A DNA stretch of 17,365 nucleotides from an uncultured Oscillibacter sp. (GCA_900551885.1 URXS01000033.1:1-17365); one strand, 5' to 3'; shown: positions 1 to 7,170, counted from the first letter of the stretch. Numbers and translations: made by a program. The notes: generated by a model not told the origin, from the letters alone.

Positions 1-211
1 CCGCCGTTTCCACCCTTGTGCGTATAATGAACGCTCCGATCGGTTCTTTCAGATAAGCGCGCATAATGCGGTGAAAATGAAACGGCGAGAATGCCGACAA
101 GACGGCAAGACGACGCATATCAATCTCCTTGTCGAGGTGCTCCCGGATATACATACACACCCGGTCCACCCGCTGCCTGTAATCTTCTTCTGTTGTCAAT
201 TTCTTTTTCAT
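1..211 (-). CDS. AraC-family transcriptional regulator, N-terminal HTH part (cut by window edge)
   Basis: Reading the minus strand from an ATG at 211 gives 70 residues that run off the window at base 1. They hold a typical AraC helix-turn-helix: a YIREHLDKEIDMRRLA helix, then FSPFHFHRIMRAY, then EPIGAFIIRTRVETA. The HTH lies at the extreme N-terminus (from about residue 12), whereas most AraC proteins carry it C-terminally. In known families that order usually goes with a C-terminal GyrI-like (SoxS/Rob-type) small-molecule binding domain, but that half is outside the window, so the ligand is unknown. No good Shine-Dalgarno precedes the ATG (only GCAGAG), and a TATAAT box lies just 14 bases upstream, so the mRNA may be almost leaderless. 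Identification as AraC HTH is secure; the full architecture is inferred. Confidence 0.82.
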   Translation of the reverse strand, partial: MKKKLTTEEDYRQRVDRVCMYIREHLDKEIDMRRLAVLSAFSPFHFHRIMRAYLKEPIGAFIIRTRVETA

Positions 212-224
212 CTCTGCGGACAAA

Positions 225-233
225 ATTATACCA
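225..233 (-). promoter_or_regulatory. Extended -10 promoter of the AraC-type gene
   Basis: On the minus strand TGG-TATAAT is a perfect -10 hexamer with the TGn extension. No convincing -35 stands 16-18 bases upstream. The expected start of transcription is only about 6-7 bases before the ATG at 211. Confidence 0.6.
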
Positions 234-616
234 AACCGAGCACAATCACTTTTCCAAAATTGCTAATCTCCGGATAGCCCGCAGTGATGTGTATTTCGGG
301 CAATCCGGAGGGAACCCTATCACAAACGGACGCTTACCCGGTACTCTCCCCCCTGCGATTCCCTGTATTCCTCCGGCACAGGAATACCGGAATGTCCGCA
401 CAGCAAGCACACATCGTGGACGTCATTTTTGTCCCGCTTATATCCGCAATGAAAAAGTACCTGTTATACCCGGGGCATACCCTGTTCTACTCCGGCGCTA
501 ACTCCGTCACGTCCGCTAAACAAATAAAAGCGGTTCCCGTCTCTGTCAACACTATTTTTCGCCGAAAAGGAGTCGTTTTTAAATTTTTAACAAATTTTCC
601 GTTTTTCCACAAACTA
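234..616. other. Gene-poor intergenic stretch
   Basis: About 380 bases between the AraC-type promoter and the 3' end of the DUF1624 gene. The end nearest 616 is AT-rich with several T and A runs. No tRNA-like cloverleaf, strong terminator or well-started ORF was found. The longer open frames crossing it on the plus strand continue as antisense of the acyltransferase and lack family resemblance. The only coding-like signal is the short cysteine-containing minus-strand frame at 320-463, listed separately. Confidence 0.5.
320..463 (-). pseudogene. Possible zinc-finger protein remnant (C-terminal 47 codons)
   Basis: A minus-strand frame encodes 47 residues ending in TGA at 320-322. It has a zinc-binding-like spacing: HCGY at residues 5-8, CLLCGH at residues 19-24, then a polar tail with PVPEEYRES. 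It has no ATG, GTG or TTG at its open 5' end, where a TAA sits directly upstream. An adjacent frame upstream reads CPGYNRYFF and would join this one if a single base were added in the TTTTT run at 453-457. That suggests a frameshifted remnant of a small zinc-ribbon gene. It could equally be chance: no family was recognised. Confidence 0.25.
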
Positions 617-1384
617 TCAACCACGCAGGGACGTCCACAACCACAAAATGCCGTAAATTACCGGCTGGTGCAGCATGTACACCAGCAACGACCGCCGCCC
701 CAGAGCGCACAGCGGTTTGCAGTGGCCGAAGTCCGGCGCCGCCTCCAGATACCGCCGGGTCAGCCGGTAGAGAAAATAACCTGTCAGGAACAGGAAGAAC
801 CAGGGCACCAGGGAGAAGTAATCCGTTGAGTGAAAGCCGGAGAAGGGAAAGCCCAGATAGGCGGTGGCCATGTTCCGGTAGAGCCCCTCCGGCAGCGCCG
901 CCAGGCGCAGGCCCTCGAAGCCAAGGCAGCCCCGGTTCACATTCCGGGTCAGGGCAAACAGCACCGCGCTGACAGCCAGTCCCGCCCCGGCAGGTACACG
1001 GGCCAGGGTCTTTTCCAGCAGGGCCCCCAGCAGCATGCAGGAGCCCAGCAACGTCAGGACACCGAACCAGATCTCCTGCCCCGGCATCACCACCAGCGTC
1101 ACCGCCGTCACCACCGCCCCGCAGCCGAACACCAACCAACCCCGGCGCCAGTGGCGGCGGCCCAGGGAAAAACTGAAGCCGGACAGCAGGATGAAGGTCC
1201 AGCAGATGCTCTGCTGCCAGAGGTAGGCGCCGGTGCTCTGGTACCAGGGCCAGTCCACCCCCAGAATGTACACCATATCCCAGCAGCCGTGGTAGACGAT
1301 CATGCTGAGCAGGGTCAGCCCCCGCAGGGCGTCCGGCAGAGCGTATCGGGTCCCCGCTCCGGATGTGATTTTATCAGCAGCCAT
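617..1384 (-). CDS. DUF1624 / HGSNAT-like membrane acyltransferase
   Basis: A 255-residue multi-spanning membrane protein of the DUF1624 family (heparan-alpha-glucosaminide N-acetyltransferase catalytic domain, PF07786). The N-terminal family signature is clear: DALRGLTLLSMIVYHGCWD, with the conserved Arg-Gly and the His equivalent to the HGSNAT active-site histidine, then a short extracytoplasmic loop and roughly six to seven more hydrophobic helices. It ends with the typical GRRSLLVYMLHQPVIY helix. Relatives move acetyl groups from acetyl-CoA across the membrane to a sugar, so modification of a surface glycan is the likely role, but the bacterial substrate is unknown. The ATG at 1384 is chosen over the one six bases upstream because GGGGAGGA then sits 7 bases away rather than touching the start codon. 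It has its own promoter; no clear terminator follows it. Confidence 0.85.
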   Translation of the reverse strand: MAADKITSGAGTRYALPDALRGLTLLSMIVYHGCWDMVYILGVDWPWYQSTGAYLWQQSICWTFILLSGFSFSLGRRHWRRGWLVFGCGAVVTAVTLVVMPGQEIWFGVLTLLGSCMLLGALLEKTLARVPAGAGLAVSAVLFALTRNVNRGCLGFEGLRLAALPEGLYRNMATAYLGFPFSGFHSTDYFSLVPWFFLFLTGYFLYRLTRRYLEAAPDFGHCKPLCALGRRSLLVYMLHQPVIYGILWLWTSLRG

Positions 1385-1436
1385 GGGCATTCCTCCCCGA
1401 ATGTGGCTCCCCTGCCGGGGGCGTTATGCAGGCTTC

Positions 1437-1465
1437 ATTATACGCCCCGGCTCTCCAGCGGTCAA
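1437..1465 (-). promoter_or_regulatory. Promoter of the DUF1624 gene
   Basis: Minus strand: TTGACC (1460-1465), 17-base spacer, TATAAT (1437-1442). This is close to the sigma-A consensus, with an expected leader of about 46 bases to the ATG at 1384. It lies after the terminator of the upstream DUF368 gene, so the two genes are separate units. Confidence 0.82.
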
Positions 1466-1473
1466 GAATATGG

Positions 1474-1497
1474 AAAAGGGAGCGCCGAAGCGCTCCC
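1474..1497 (-). terminator. Rho-independent terminator of the DUF368 gene
   Basis: Perfect 8-bp stem GGGAGCGC/GCGCTCCC; on the minus strand the loop is TTCG (a stable UUCG tetraloop) and the stem is followed by TTTTCC. It begins 3 bases past the DUF368 stop codon. Confidence 0.88.
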
Positions 1498-1500
1498 CCT

Positions 1501-2364
1501 TCATTGTGATTTCATATCTTTTTTCACTCTCTGGTCCAGCCGGGCCAGGAAGGAGGCCAGCCAGAACCCGCCGGCGCAGCACAGGGCGGAGAGGACCACT
1601 TCCCACCAGCCCACGTAATCGGTGGGGACGATCACCAGGGTGGAGGCCAGCACGATGCCCAGAATACCATGGTAGGCCACGGCGTAGTGGCGGCGGAAGA
1701 ACCAGCTCACCAGCCGGGCCAGCAGCAGCATGGTGATCACCATGCCGGGCAGGCACGCCGACAGCACCAGCAGGTCCAGCCGGGCCAGCCCCTCCAGCAT
1801 GGGCTGGTAGAGCCCCAGGGCCATCATCACCGAGGAGGAGGTCAGGCCTGGGATCACAACGCTCATGCCCCACAGGGCCCCACAGAAGTTGTACCACCAG
1901 AAGCTGGGTTCCACGGTGACGGACAGCACCCGGCCCACGTAAAAAAGCCCGGCGAACACCGCTGCCGCGCACACAGCCAGGCTCACCCAGGCGGAAGGTC
2001 CGCGGCCCTCCTGCCCCGCCTCCCGGAACAGAGAGGGAACCGTGCCCACGATCAGTCCGATAAACAGCCAGGTGGTGATGGCGGCGGACTGGTCCAGGCA
2101 CACTGCGATGCCCTTGGCAAAACCCAGAAAGCCAACGCACCAGCCGATGGCCAGCGCCGGGAACCACCGCCAGTACTTGGGGATAGCGGTGCGGGGATGG
2201 GTCAGTACTTCCATAAAGGGACGGTAGATATCGAACACCACCGCCAGTACGCCGCCGGAGACGCCCGGTAAAATGGCTCCGGCACCAATCAGAATTCCGC
2301 AGAGAAAATCCCGCAGCCAGCGCACCCTGCTCTTTTCATCCCGCTTTTTCCGCACGCGTCCCAT
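1501..2364 (-). CDS. DUF368 family undecaprenyl-phosphate translocase (PopT-like)
   Basis: A 287-residue integral membrane protein of the DUF368 family (PF04018). The signature LIGAGAILPGVSGGVLAVVFDIY lies at about residues 25-48, and its internal counterpart VIPGLTSSSVMMALGLYQPM at about 170-189. The repeated PG(V/L)(S/T) motif reflects the family's inverted repeat. About eight to nine hydrophobic helices are visible. DUF368 (PopT) proteins recycle the lipid carrier undecaprenyl phosphate back across the membrane for cell-wall synthesis, an established function for characterised members. The neighbours do not add pathway context. The ATG at 2364 touches the GGAGG; an AAAAGGG further upstream could serve it. 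An in-frame GTG at 2355, 9 bases after GGAGG, is a plausible alternative start. Confidence 0.9.
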   Translation of the reverse strand: MGRVRKKRDEKSRVRWLRDFLCGILIGAGAILPGVSGGVLAVVFDIYRPFMEVLTHPRTAIPKYWRWFPALAIGWCVGFLGFAKGIAVCLDQSAAITTWLFIGLIVGTVPSLFREAGQEGRGPSAWVSLAVCAAAVFAGLFYVGRVLSVTVEPSFWWYNFCGALWGMSVVIPGLTSSSVMMALGLYQPMLEGLARLDLLVLSACLPGMVITMLLLARLVSWFFRRHYAVAYHGILGIVLASTLVIVPTDYVGWWEVVLSALCCAGGFWLASFLARLDQRVKKDMKSQ

Positions 2365-2392
2365 CCTCCGCCCTTTTCAGGATTCTGCAGGT

Positions 2393-2421
2393 ATGATAGC
2401 AGTTTTGCCGGGGACTTGCAA
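2393..2421 (-). promoter_or_regulatory. Promoter of the DUF368 gene
   Basis: Minus strand: TTGCAA (2416-2421), 17-base spacer, TATCAT (2393-2398) preceded by TGC, giving an extended -10. It is divergent from the metNIQ promoter. Confidence 0.65.
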
Positions 2422-2540
2422 TCCAATGCAGGGTCGAAGCATGAAATTTCTCCCTGAATTTTGCCGTTGACTGCTGTTTTTTGTGAAAAGTACCCAGCTC
2501 TGTCAGGAATAGGTCGGGCCTTTCTGAGCGAAAATACCTG

Positions 2541-2569
2541 TTGACAGGACCGCCGGTGCCGTGTAAACT
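2541..2569 (+). promoter_or_regulatory. Promoter of the metNIQ T-box operon
   Basis: TTGACA (perfect -35) at 2541-2546, 17-base spacer, TAAACT at 2564-2569. Transcription should start near 2576, just before T-box stem I. The -35 lies inside a small inverted repeat, CCTGT-TG-ACAGG (2537-2548). Confidence 0.75.
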
Positions 2570-2575
2570 GACAGG

Positions 2576-2864
2576 TAACTGAAAACCTGAAGCACAAAGA
2601 CGATGAAGAGAAGAGTATCCGGGCAGATACGGCACAGAGAGCCTCGTTTGGTGGGAAGAGGCGCGGAAGGGTCCGGGGAACATGGTCTTGGAGTCGCGTG
2701 GCCGACCGCGCAAGCATAGGTCACGACGGGAGCGCCCGTCATAGCGCAGAAGTGTGTCTGCACTTCCAAAGGCCGCCTTTGTGAGAAGGTGCGCGAATCA
2801 AGGTGGTACCACGGCGCGTTGCGCTCGTCCTTGAAGCGTTTGGCTTCAAGGGCTTTTTTGTTTT
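2576..2864 (+). promoter_or_regulatory. T-box riboswitch, methionine-type (AUG specifier)
   Basis: A tRNA-sensing T-box leader. Stem I begins near ACGATGAAGAG with AAGAGTA (5' side of the specifier loop) and carries an apical GCCTC/GAGGC hairpin enclosing GGTGGGAA. The returning 3' side reads GGGGAACATGG, placing the probable specifier codon ATG at 2682-2684. Downstream hairpins are GACGGG/CCCGTC (2725-2740), GAAGTG/CACTTC (2749-2766) and AAAGG/CCTTT (2768-2780). The conserved T-box AAGGTGGTACCACGG is at 2800-2814; its UGGU bulge fits a tRNA ending in ACCA, as tRNA-Met does. AAGG (2800-2803) can pair with CCTT (2829-2832) to form the antiterminator, competing with the terminator stem. Uncharged tRNA-Met should therefore permit transcription of metNIQ, which is consistent with the operon's content. 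Confidence 0.93.
2829..2859 (+). terminator. T-box regulated terminator
   Basis: Perfect 9-bp stem CCTTGAAGC/GCTTCAAGG with loop GTTTG, then GC and six T. Its 5' arm starts with the CCTT used by the alternative antiterminator, the hallmark of T-box control. Confidence 0.93.
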
Positions 2865-2901
2865 CGCCGCAATTTCCAATATGGAAAGGAGCTTCGATAC
2901 C

Positions 2902-3921
2902 GTGAGCGAATCCATCATTCAAATCCGGAATCTCACCAAGACCTTCGGCCAGGGTGCCGACGCTGTTCACGCCCTGGAGGACATCAACCTGGATATCCGC
3001 CAGGGGGAGATCTTCGGCATTATCGGCCTCTCCGGCGCCGGAAAGAGCACCTTGGTCCGGTGCATGAACTTGCTGGAGCGTCCCACCAGCGGCACTGTGG
3101 TGGTGGACGGAAAGGACATGACTACCCTCTCCGAGGCAGAGCTGCGGAAGGCCCGTCAGTCTATCACCATGATCTTCCAGAGCTTTAATCTGCTGATGCA
3201 GCGGACGGTACTGCAAAACGTGTGCCTGCCCATGGCCATCAGCGGCGTACCCAAGGCCCGTCAAAAGGAGCGCGCCCTGGAGCTGTTGGAACTGGTGGGT
3301 CTTCAGGATAAGGCAGGTGCCTATCCCGCCCAACTCTCCGGCGGTCAGAAGCAGCGGGTGGCCATTGCCCGGGCCCTGGCCACGGACCCAAAGGTGCTGC
3401 TGTGCGACGAAGCCACCTCCGCCCTGGACCCCACCACCACCGCCTCCATTCTGGGTCTTTTGAAGGACCTGAACCAGAAGCTGGGCGTCACCGTGGTGGT
3501 CATCACCCACCAGATGAGCGTCATCGAGGAGATCTGCTCCCGGGTGGCTATCATCTCCGAGAGCCGCATCGTAGAGAGCGGCGAGGTCAGCGAGGTGTTC
3601 CGCCATCCCAAGACCTCCGCCGCCCGGCAATTGATCATCCCCGGCAGCGAGGCCGCCCGGAATTTCACCGGCAAGGGCAAAGTCTACCGCATCACTTTCG
3701 ACGGTACCACCTCCGACCAACCGGTGGTGGCCGGCATGGTGCTGGCCTGCGGGGAACCGGTGAACATCTGGTTTGCCGACACCCGGGACATTGAGGGCAA
3801 GGCTTACGGCCATATGCTGGTGCAGTTGCCGGAAAGCGAAGTCACCGCCGGCCGGATGCTGTCGTATCTGGATGAGGTGGGTGTCACCTACAAGGAGGAA
3901 TCGCAAGATGCTTACTGCTGA
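2902..3921 (+). CDS. metN: Methionine ABC transporter ATP-binding protein MetN
   Basis: A 339-residue ABC ATPase powering methionine import on the cytoplasmic face of MetI. Walker A GLSGAGKST is at residues 42-50, Q-loop glutamine at 93, signature LSGGQ at 145-149, Walker B VLLCDE at 165-170, D-loop SALD at 173-176, and switch His at 203. A C-terminal NIL domain from about residue 262 to the end, the family's methionine-sensing regulatory domain, gives the length usual for MetN. The start is set at GTG 2902: AAAGGAG ends 10 bases before it, and the product begins at the typical SIIQIRNLTKTF. An ATG at 2881 is in frame but has no ribosome binding site; longer versions would start inside the T-box. 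The methionine T-box upstream and metI and metQ downstream support the substrate. Confidence 0.95.
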   Translation: MSESIIQIRNLTKTFGQGADAVHALEDINLDIRQGEIFGIIGLSGAGKSTLVRCMNLLERPTSGTVVVDGKDMTTLSEAELRKARQSITMIFQSFNLLMQRTVLQNVCLPMAISGVPKARQKERALELLELVGLQDKAGAYPAQLSGGQKQRVAIARALATDPKVLLCDEATSALDPTTTASILGLLKDLNQKLGVTVVVITHQMSVIEEICSRVAIISESRIVESGEVSEVFRHPKTSAARQLIIPGSEAARNFTGKGKVYRITFDGTTSDQPVVAGMVLACGEPVNIWFADTRDIEGKAYGHMLVQLPESEVTAGRMLSYLDEVGVTYKEESQDAYC

Positions 3922-4570
3922 ATTCTGGACGATGTTCGCGGTGGGGCTGTGGGAGACCCTTTACGTGGTGGTGCTGTCCACCTTGTTCTCCTATATTATC
4001 GGCCTGCCCCTGGGCCTGCTGCTGGCAGTGACGGATCAGGACGGCCTGCGTCCCAGCGCCGGAGTCAACAAAGTTTTCGGCACCGTGGTGAACCTGCTGC
4101 GTTCCGTCCCCTTCCTGATCATGGTGTTTTTGCTGACCGCCTTCACCCGCTTGATCGTGGGCACCACTGTGGGCAGCCCCGCCATGATCCCGCCCCTGGT
4201 GATCGCCGCCTTCCCCTTTGTGGCCCGTCTGGTAGAGAGTTCCGTCCGGGAGGTGGACCGGGGCGTCATCGAAGCGGCCCAGTCCATGGGTGCCTCCACT
4301 CTTCAGATCGTGATCCGGGTGATCCTGCCGGAGGCCACTCCCTCCCTGATCACCGGTGCCACCACCGCCACCGTTACCATCCTGGGTTATTCCGCCATGG
4401 CTGGCATTGTAGGCGGCGGCGGCCTGGGCGCCATTGCCATCAACTATGGCTATTACCGCAAAGAAAGCCTAATCATGTGGGTGGCCGTGGTCATCATCGT
4501 AGTTCTGGTGCAGATCCTTCAGGGGATCGGCAACCGGATCGCCGCCCGATCCGACCGGCGCATTCGCTGA
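3908..4570 (+). CDS. metI: Methionine ABC transporter permease MetI
   Basis: A 220-residue permease with five hydrophobic spans, the usual size of MetI. The EAA loop that docks onto MetN starts at residue 122 (EAAQSMGASTLQIVIRVILP). The region VNLLRSVPFLIMVFLLTAFTR and the glycine-rich GIVGGGGLGAIAINYGYYR near the C-terminus are typical of D-methionine permeases. AAGGAGG (3892-3898) lies 9 bases before the ATG. The gene starts 14 bases inside metN, so the two are probably translationally coupled, suiting a fixed MetN:MetI stoichiometry. Confidence 0.95.
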   Translation: MLTAEFWTMFAVGLWETLYVVVLSTLFSYIIGLPLGLLLAVTDQDGLRPSAGVNKVFGTVVNLLRSVPFLIMVFLLTAFTRLIVGTTVGSPAMIPPLVIAAFPFVARLVESSVREVDRGVIEAAQSMGASTLQIVIRVILPEATPSLITGATTATVTILGYSAMAGIVGGGGLGAIAINYGYYRKESLIMWVAVVIIVVLVQILQGIGNRIAARSDRRIR

Positions 4571-4576
4571 CGATTC

Positions 4577-4591
4577 GCCGCCACAGGCGGC
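4577..4591 (+). other. Intercistronic hairpin between metI and metQ
   Basis: GCCGCC-ACA-GGCGGC, a perfect 6-bp GC stem with a 3-base loop, starting 6 bases after the metI stop. No T run follows, so it is not a terminator. Such hairpins often mark processing or protection points; a role in raising metQ levels over metNI is an inference. Confidence 0.4.
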
Positions 4592-4641
4592 TGATCGATA
4601 GATTGTCCCTGACACAAGAGTATGAAAAGGAGTTATTGGAA

Positions 4642-5514
4642 ATGAAGAAGTTTTTTACCCTGACCCTCAGCGCCCTGCTGGTGCTGTCCCTGCTGGCCGG
4701 CTGCGGTGGCGGTTCCGACACCACGACCACCTCTGATACCACCGCCGATGACGGCGACGCTGCCACCACCGAGACCACCACAACCCTGAAGGTGGGTGCC
4801 AGCATCACTCCCCACGCCGAGATCCTGGAGCAGTGCAAGCCCATCCTGGCCGAGCAGGGCATTGACCTGGAGATCGTGGAGTACACGGACTATGTCCAGC
4901 CCAACACCGCCGTGGAGGAGGGCGACTTGGACGCCAATTACTTCCAGCACGTCAACTACCTCAACTGGTTCAATGAGGACTACGGCACCCACCTGGTGGC
5001 CGCCTGCACCGTCCACTACGAGCCCTTCGGCATCTACGCCGGCAAGGTCTCCTCTCTGGATGAGCTGAAGGACGGCGACGAGATCATCGTCCCCAATGAT
5101 GGCTCCAATGAGACTCGCGCCCTGCTTCTGCTGCAGCAGGAGGGCATCATCACCCTGAAGGACGGCATCACCGCCGCCTCCAACGCCACCGTGCAGGACA
5201 TTGCCTCTTACAACGTGGGCGTCACCATCCGGGAGATGGAGGCCGCTCAGTTGACTCTGTCCCTGCAGGATGTGGCCCTGGCCGTTATCAACGGCAACTA
5301 CGCCCTGCAGGGTGGCCTGAACGCCGCCACCGACGCCCTGGCCATCGAGGACTCTCAGGGCGACGCTGCCCAGGAGTACGCCAACGTGCTGGCTGTGAAG
5401 GAGGGCAATGAGAACAACGAGGCCATCCAGGCCCTGGTGGAAGCCCTGCACTCCGACACTGTTCGGGACTATATCAACAACACCTACAGTGGCGCTGTGG
5501 TTCCCCTGTTCTGA
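4642..5514 (+). CDS. metQ: Methionine-binding lipoprotein MetQ (NlpA family)
   Basis: A 290-residue substrate-binding lipoprotein that delivers methionine to MetNI at the outer face of the membrane. The signal peptide MKKFFTLTLSALLVLSLLAG ends in a lipobox LLAGC with the lipidated Cys at residue 21. A Thr/Asp-rich linker (about residues 25-47) follows, then the NlpA/MetQ domain with the family pattern LKVGASITPHAEILEQ, DYVQPNTAVEEGDLDANYFQHVNYL, VHYEPFGIYAGK and IIVPNDGSNETRALLLLQ. AAAAGGAG (4625-4632) lies 9 bases before the ATG. It is the third gene of the T-box-controlled operon, separated from metI by 71 bases that include a small hairpin, and is followed by a strong terminator. Confidence 0.96.
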   Translation: MKKFFTLTLSALLVLSLLAGCGGGSDTTTTSDTTADDGDAATTETTTTLKVGASITPHAEILEQCKPILAEQGIDLEIVEYTDYVQPNTAVEEGDLDANYFQHVNYLNWFNEDYGTHLVAACTVHYEPFGIYAGKVSSLDELKDGDEIIVPNDGSNETRALLLLQQEGIITLKDGITAASNATVQDIASYNVGVTIREMEAAQLTLSLQDVALAVINGNYALQGGLNAATDALAIEDSQGDAAQEYANVLAVKEGNENNEAIQALVEALHSDTVRDYINNTYSGAVVPLF

Positions 5515-5531
5515 TTTTCTTTCTGGTTTTC

Positions 5532-5573
5532 AACGCCCCGGAGAAGGCAGTTTCTTCTCCGGGGCGTTCTTTT
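5532..5573 (+). terminator. Terminator of the metNIQ operon
   Basis: Perfect 15-bp stem (5532-5546 with 5554-5568, core CGCCCCGGAGAAG), 7-base loop, then CTTTT. It begins 18 bases after the metQ stop. Confidence 0.93.
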
Positions 5574-5650
5574 ATGAATGACGCACGAAATCCGTGTTAA
5601 GTATCTGTAAAATTTTTTCTCGGAAAGCGGTGGCTTTTTTCACAGGGCCA

Positions 5651-5659
5651 TGCTAGAAT
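5651..5659 (+). promoter_or_regulatory. Extended -10 promoter of the MATE gene
   Basis: TGC-TAGAAT: five of six matches to TATAAT plus the TGn extension. The -35 region (TGGCTT at 17 bases) is poor. Expected leader is about 45 bases, with GGGAGG 9 bases before the ATG. Confidence 0.55.
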
Positions 5660-5711
5660 GGGAAACGCCCTCCACGGGAGGACAATTTGAACAAACGGGA
5701 GGTCTCCTGGT

Positions 5712-7112
5712 ATGGCTGCCCCGAAGGGAACCCAATATGAAATCGATATGTGCAACGGCCCCATCCTCTCCAAGATGCTTCTGTTTTCCATCCCGTTGAT
5801 GTGCTCCAGCATTCTCCAGTTGCTGTTCAACGCGGCGGATATCGTGGTAGTGGGCCGCTGGGCCGGGGACAACTCTCTGGCAGCGGTGGGCTCCAATACA
5901 GCCCTGATCGGCCTTCTGACCAACCTGTTCGTGGGGCTGGCAGTGGGTGCCAACACCCTGGCAGCCAAGTACTATGGTGCCCGGGACCGGGAGGCCCTGC
6001 GTAAAACGGTGCACACCTCCATGCTGCTCAGTCTGCTCAGCGGCCTGCTGCTGACGCTGGTGGGCGTTATCGGTGCCCGGACCATTCTGGTCTGGATGCA
6101 GACCCCGGCCAACGTGCTGGACCTGGCCGCGCTGTATCTGCGGATCTACTTCCTGGGCATGCCGGCCACCATGATTTATAACTTCGGCGCCGCTTTGCTG
6201 CGGGCGGAGGGTGACACCCGCCGGCCTTTATACTTCCTGACCCTGGCCGGCATCGTCAATATCATCCTGAATCTGTTCTTCGTCATTGTCATGAAGCTGG
6301 ATGTGGCGGGTGTGGCCATCGCCACGGTGATCTCCCAGTGTATCTCCGCCGCTCTGGTGGTGCGGTGTATGGTAAAGGACTCCGGCCCGCTGCATCTGGA
6401 TTTGCGACAGCTCCATATCTATAAGGACAGCTTGGAGCAGATCCTGCGGATCGGCCTGCCGGCAGGCTTCCAGGGTATTCTGTTCTCCCTTTCCAATGTG
6501 GTGATTCAGTCTTCCGTCAACACCTTCGGAGAGATCATCATGGCCGGCAACTCCGCCGCCGCCAATATCGAACAGTTCGTGTATGTGGCCATGAACGCCC
6601 TGTACCAGGCCACCATCTCCTTTGTCAGTCAAAACTTAGGTGCCGGCAACTACCACCGCATCCGCCGGATCGTCATCCGGGCCCAGCTCTGCGTACTGGC
6701 AGTGGGCCTGCTTCTGGGCAACGCCGCCTGGCTCTTCGGCAACACCCTGCTGGGCATATACTCCCGCAGCGATGCCGTCATTCAGGCAGGCCTGGTACGT
6801 CTTGGTATCTGCTCCCGCACCTACGCCCTGTGCGGCGTTATGGACGTGATGGTGGGCGGCCTTCGGGGCATCGGCTATTCCGTCATGCCCATGATCGTGT
6901 CTCTGGTGGGTGCCTGCGGCCTGCGGCTTCTGTGGATCGCCACCATCTTCCAGATCCCGCGATTCCACACGATTCAGATGCTCTACTGGTCCTATCCCAT
7001 CTCCTGGGCCATCACCGCCGGGGTACATATCCTCTGCTTCCTGTGGGCCATGAAGCGGGTCCGCCGGCACTTCTTCCCGGAAGAGGAGACACTTCCGGAC
7101 CCCGCCTGTTAA
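5712..7112 (+). CDS. MATE family multidrug/metabolite efflux transporter
   Basis: A 466-residue protein with about twelve transmembrane helices, the standard MATE size. It exchanges Na+ or H+ for cationic or other small molecules at the cytoplasmic membrane. The first helix region GPILSKMLLFSIPLMCSSILQLLFNAADIVVVGRW and the following GSNTALIGLLTNLFVGLAVGANTLAAKYYGARD are characteristic of the clostridial NorM/DinF-like MATE group. The second half repeats the pattern (GLPAGFQGILFSLSNVVIQSSVN, then AAANIEQFVYVAMNALYQATISFVSQNLGAGNYHR), showing the two-lobe duplication. The start ATG has GGGAGG 9 bases upstream. It is flanked by terminators on both sides, so it is monocistronic, and no regulator gene lies next to it. 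The transported compound cannot be read from the sequence. Confidence 0.93.
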   Translation: MAAPKGTQYEIDMCNGPILSKMLLFSIPLMCSSILQLLFNAADIVVVGRWAGDNSLAAVGSNTALIGLLTNLFVGLAVGANTLAAKYYGARDREALRKTVHTSMLLSLLSGLLLTLVGVIGARTILVWMQTPANVLDLAALYLRIYFLGMPATMIYNFGAALLRAEGDTRRPLYFLTLAGIVNIILNLFFVIVMKLDVAGVAIATVISQCISAALVVRCMVKDSGPLHLDLRQLHIYKDSLEQILRIGLPAGFQGILFSLSNVVIQSSVNTFGEIIMAGNSAAANIEQFVYVAMNALYQATISFVSQNLGAGNYHRIRRIVIRAQLCVLAVGLLLGNAAWLFGNTLLGIYSRSDAVIQAGLVRLGICSRTYALCGVMDVMVGGLRGIGYSVMPMIVSLVGACGLRLLWIATIFQIPRFHTIQMLYWSYPISWAITAGVHILCFLWAMKRVRRHFFPEEETLPDPAC

Positions 7113-7126
7113 AAACCGTTCATAGA

Positions 7127-7160
7127 AAACCGGCGCCGGACTTTCGTCCGGCGCCGGTTT
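7127..7160. terminator. Bidirectional terminator between MATE and the cell-wall operon
   Basis: Perfect 15-bp stem (7127-7141 with 7146-7160, core CCGGCGCCGGAC) and 4-base loop TTTC, flanked by AAAA on the left and TTTCTTTTT on the right. It serves the MATE gene on the plus strand and the small membrane protein gene on the minus strand. Confidence 0.9.
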
Positions 7161-7170
7161 CTTTTTCCCT

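Noticed and set aside
284..1618. Long plus-strand open frames across the left region (for example 284-829 and 830-1618).
   Set aside because: They are antisense to the DUF1624 gene or cross the gene-poor stretch, lack ribosome binding sites and show biased composition without domain resemblance.
2576..2864. SAM (S-box) riboswitch upstream of metNIQ.
   Set aside because: The conserved AAGGTGGTACCACGG box and specifier-loop layout identify a T-box; no S-box core pattern was seen.
2503..3906. A 467-codon minus-strand frame opposite metN.
   Set aside because: Antisense shadow of metN; His/Gly/Gln-rich translation typical of reversed GC-rich codons, and it would span the T-box.
4633..5451. A 272-codon minus-strand frame opposite metQ.
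   Set aside because: Antisense shadow; low-complexity Gly/Val/Gln translation and no ribosome binding site.
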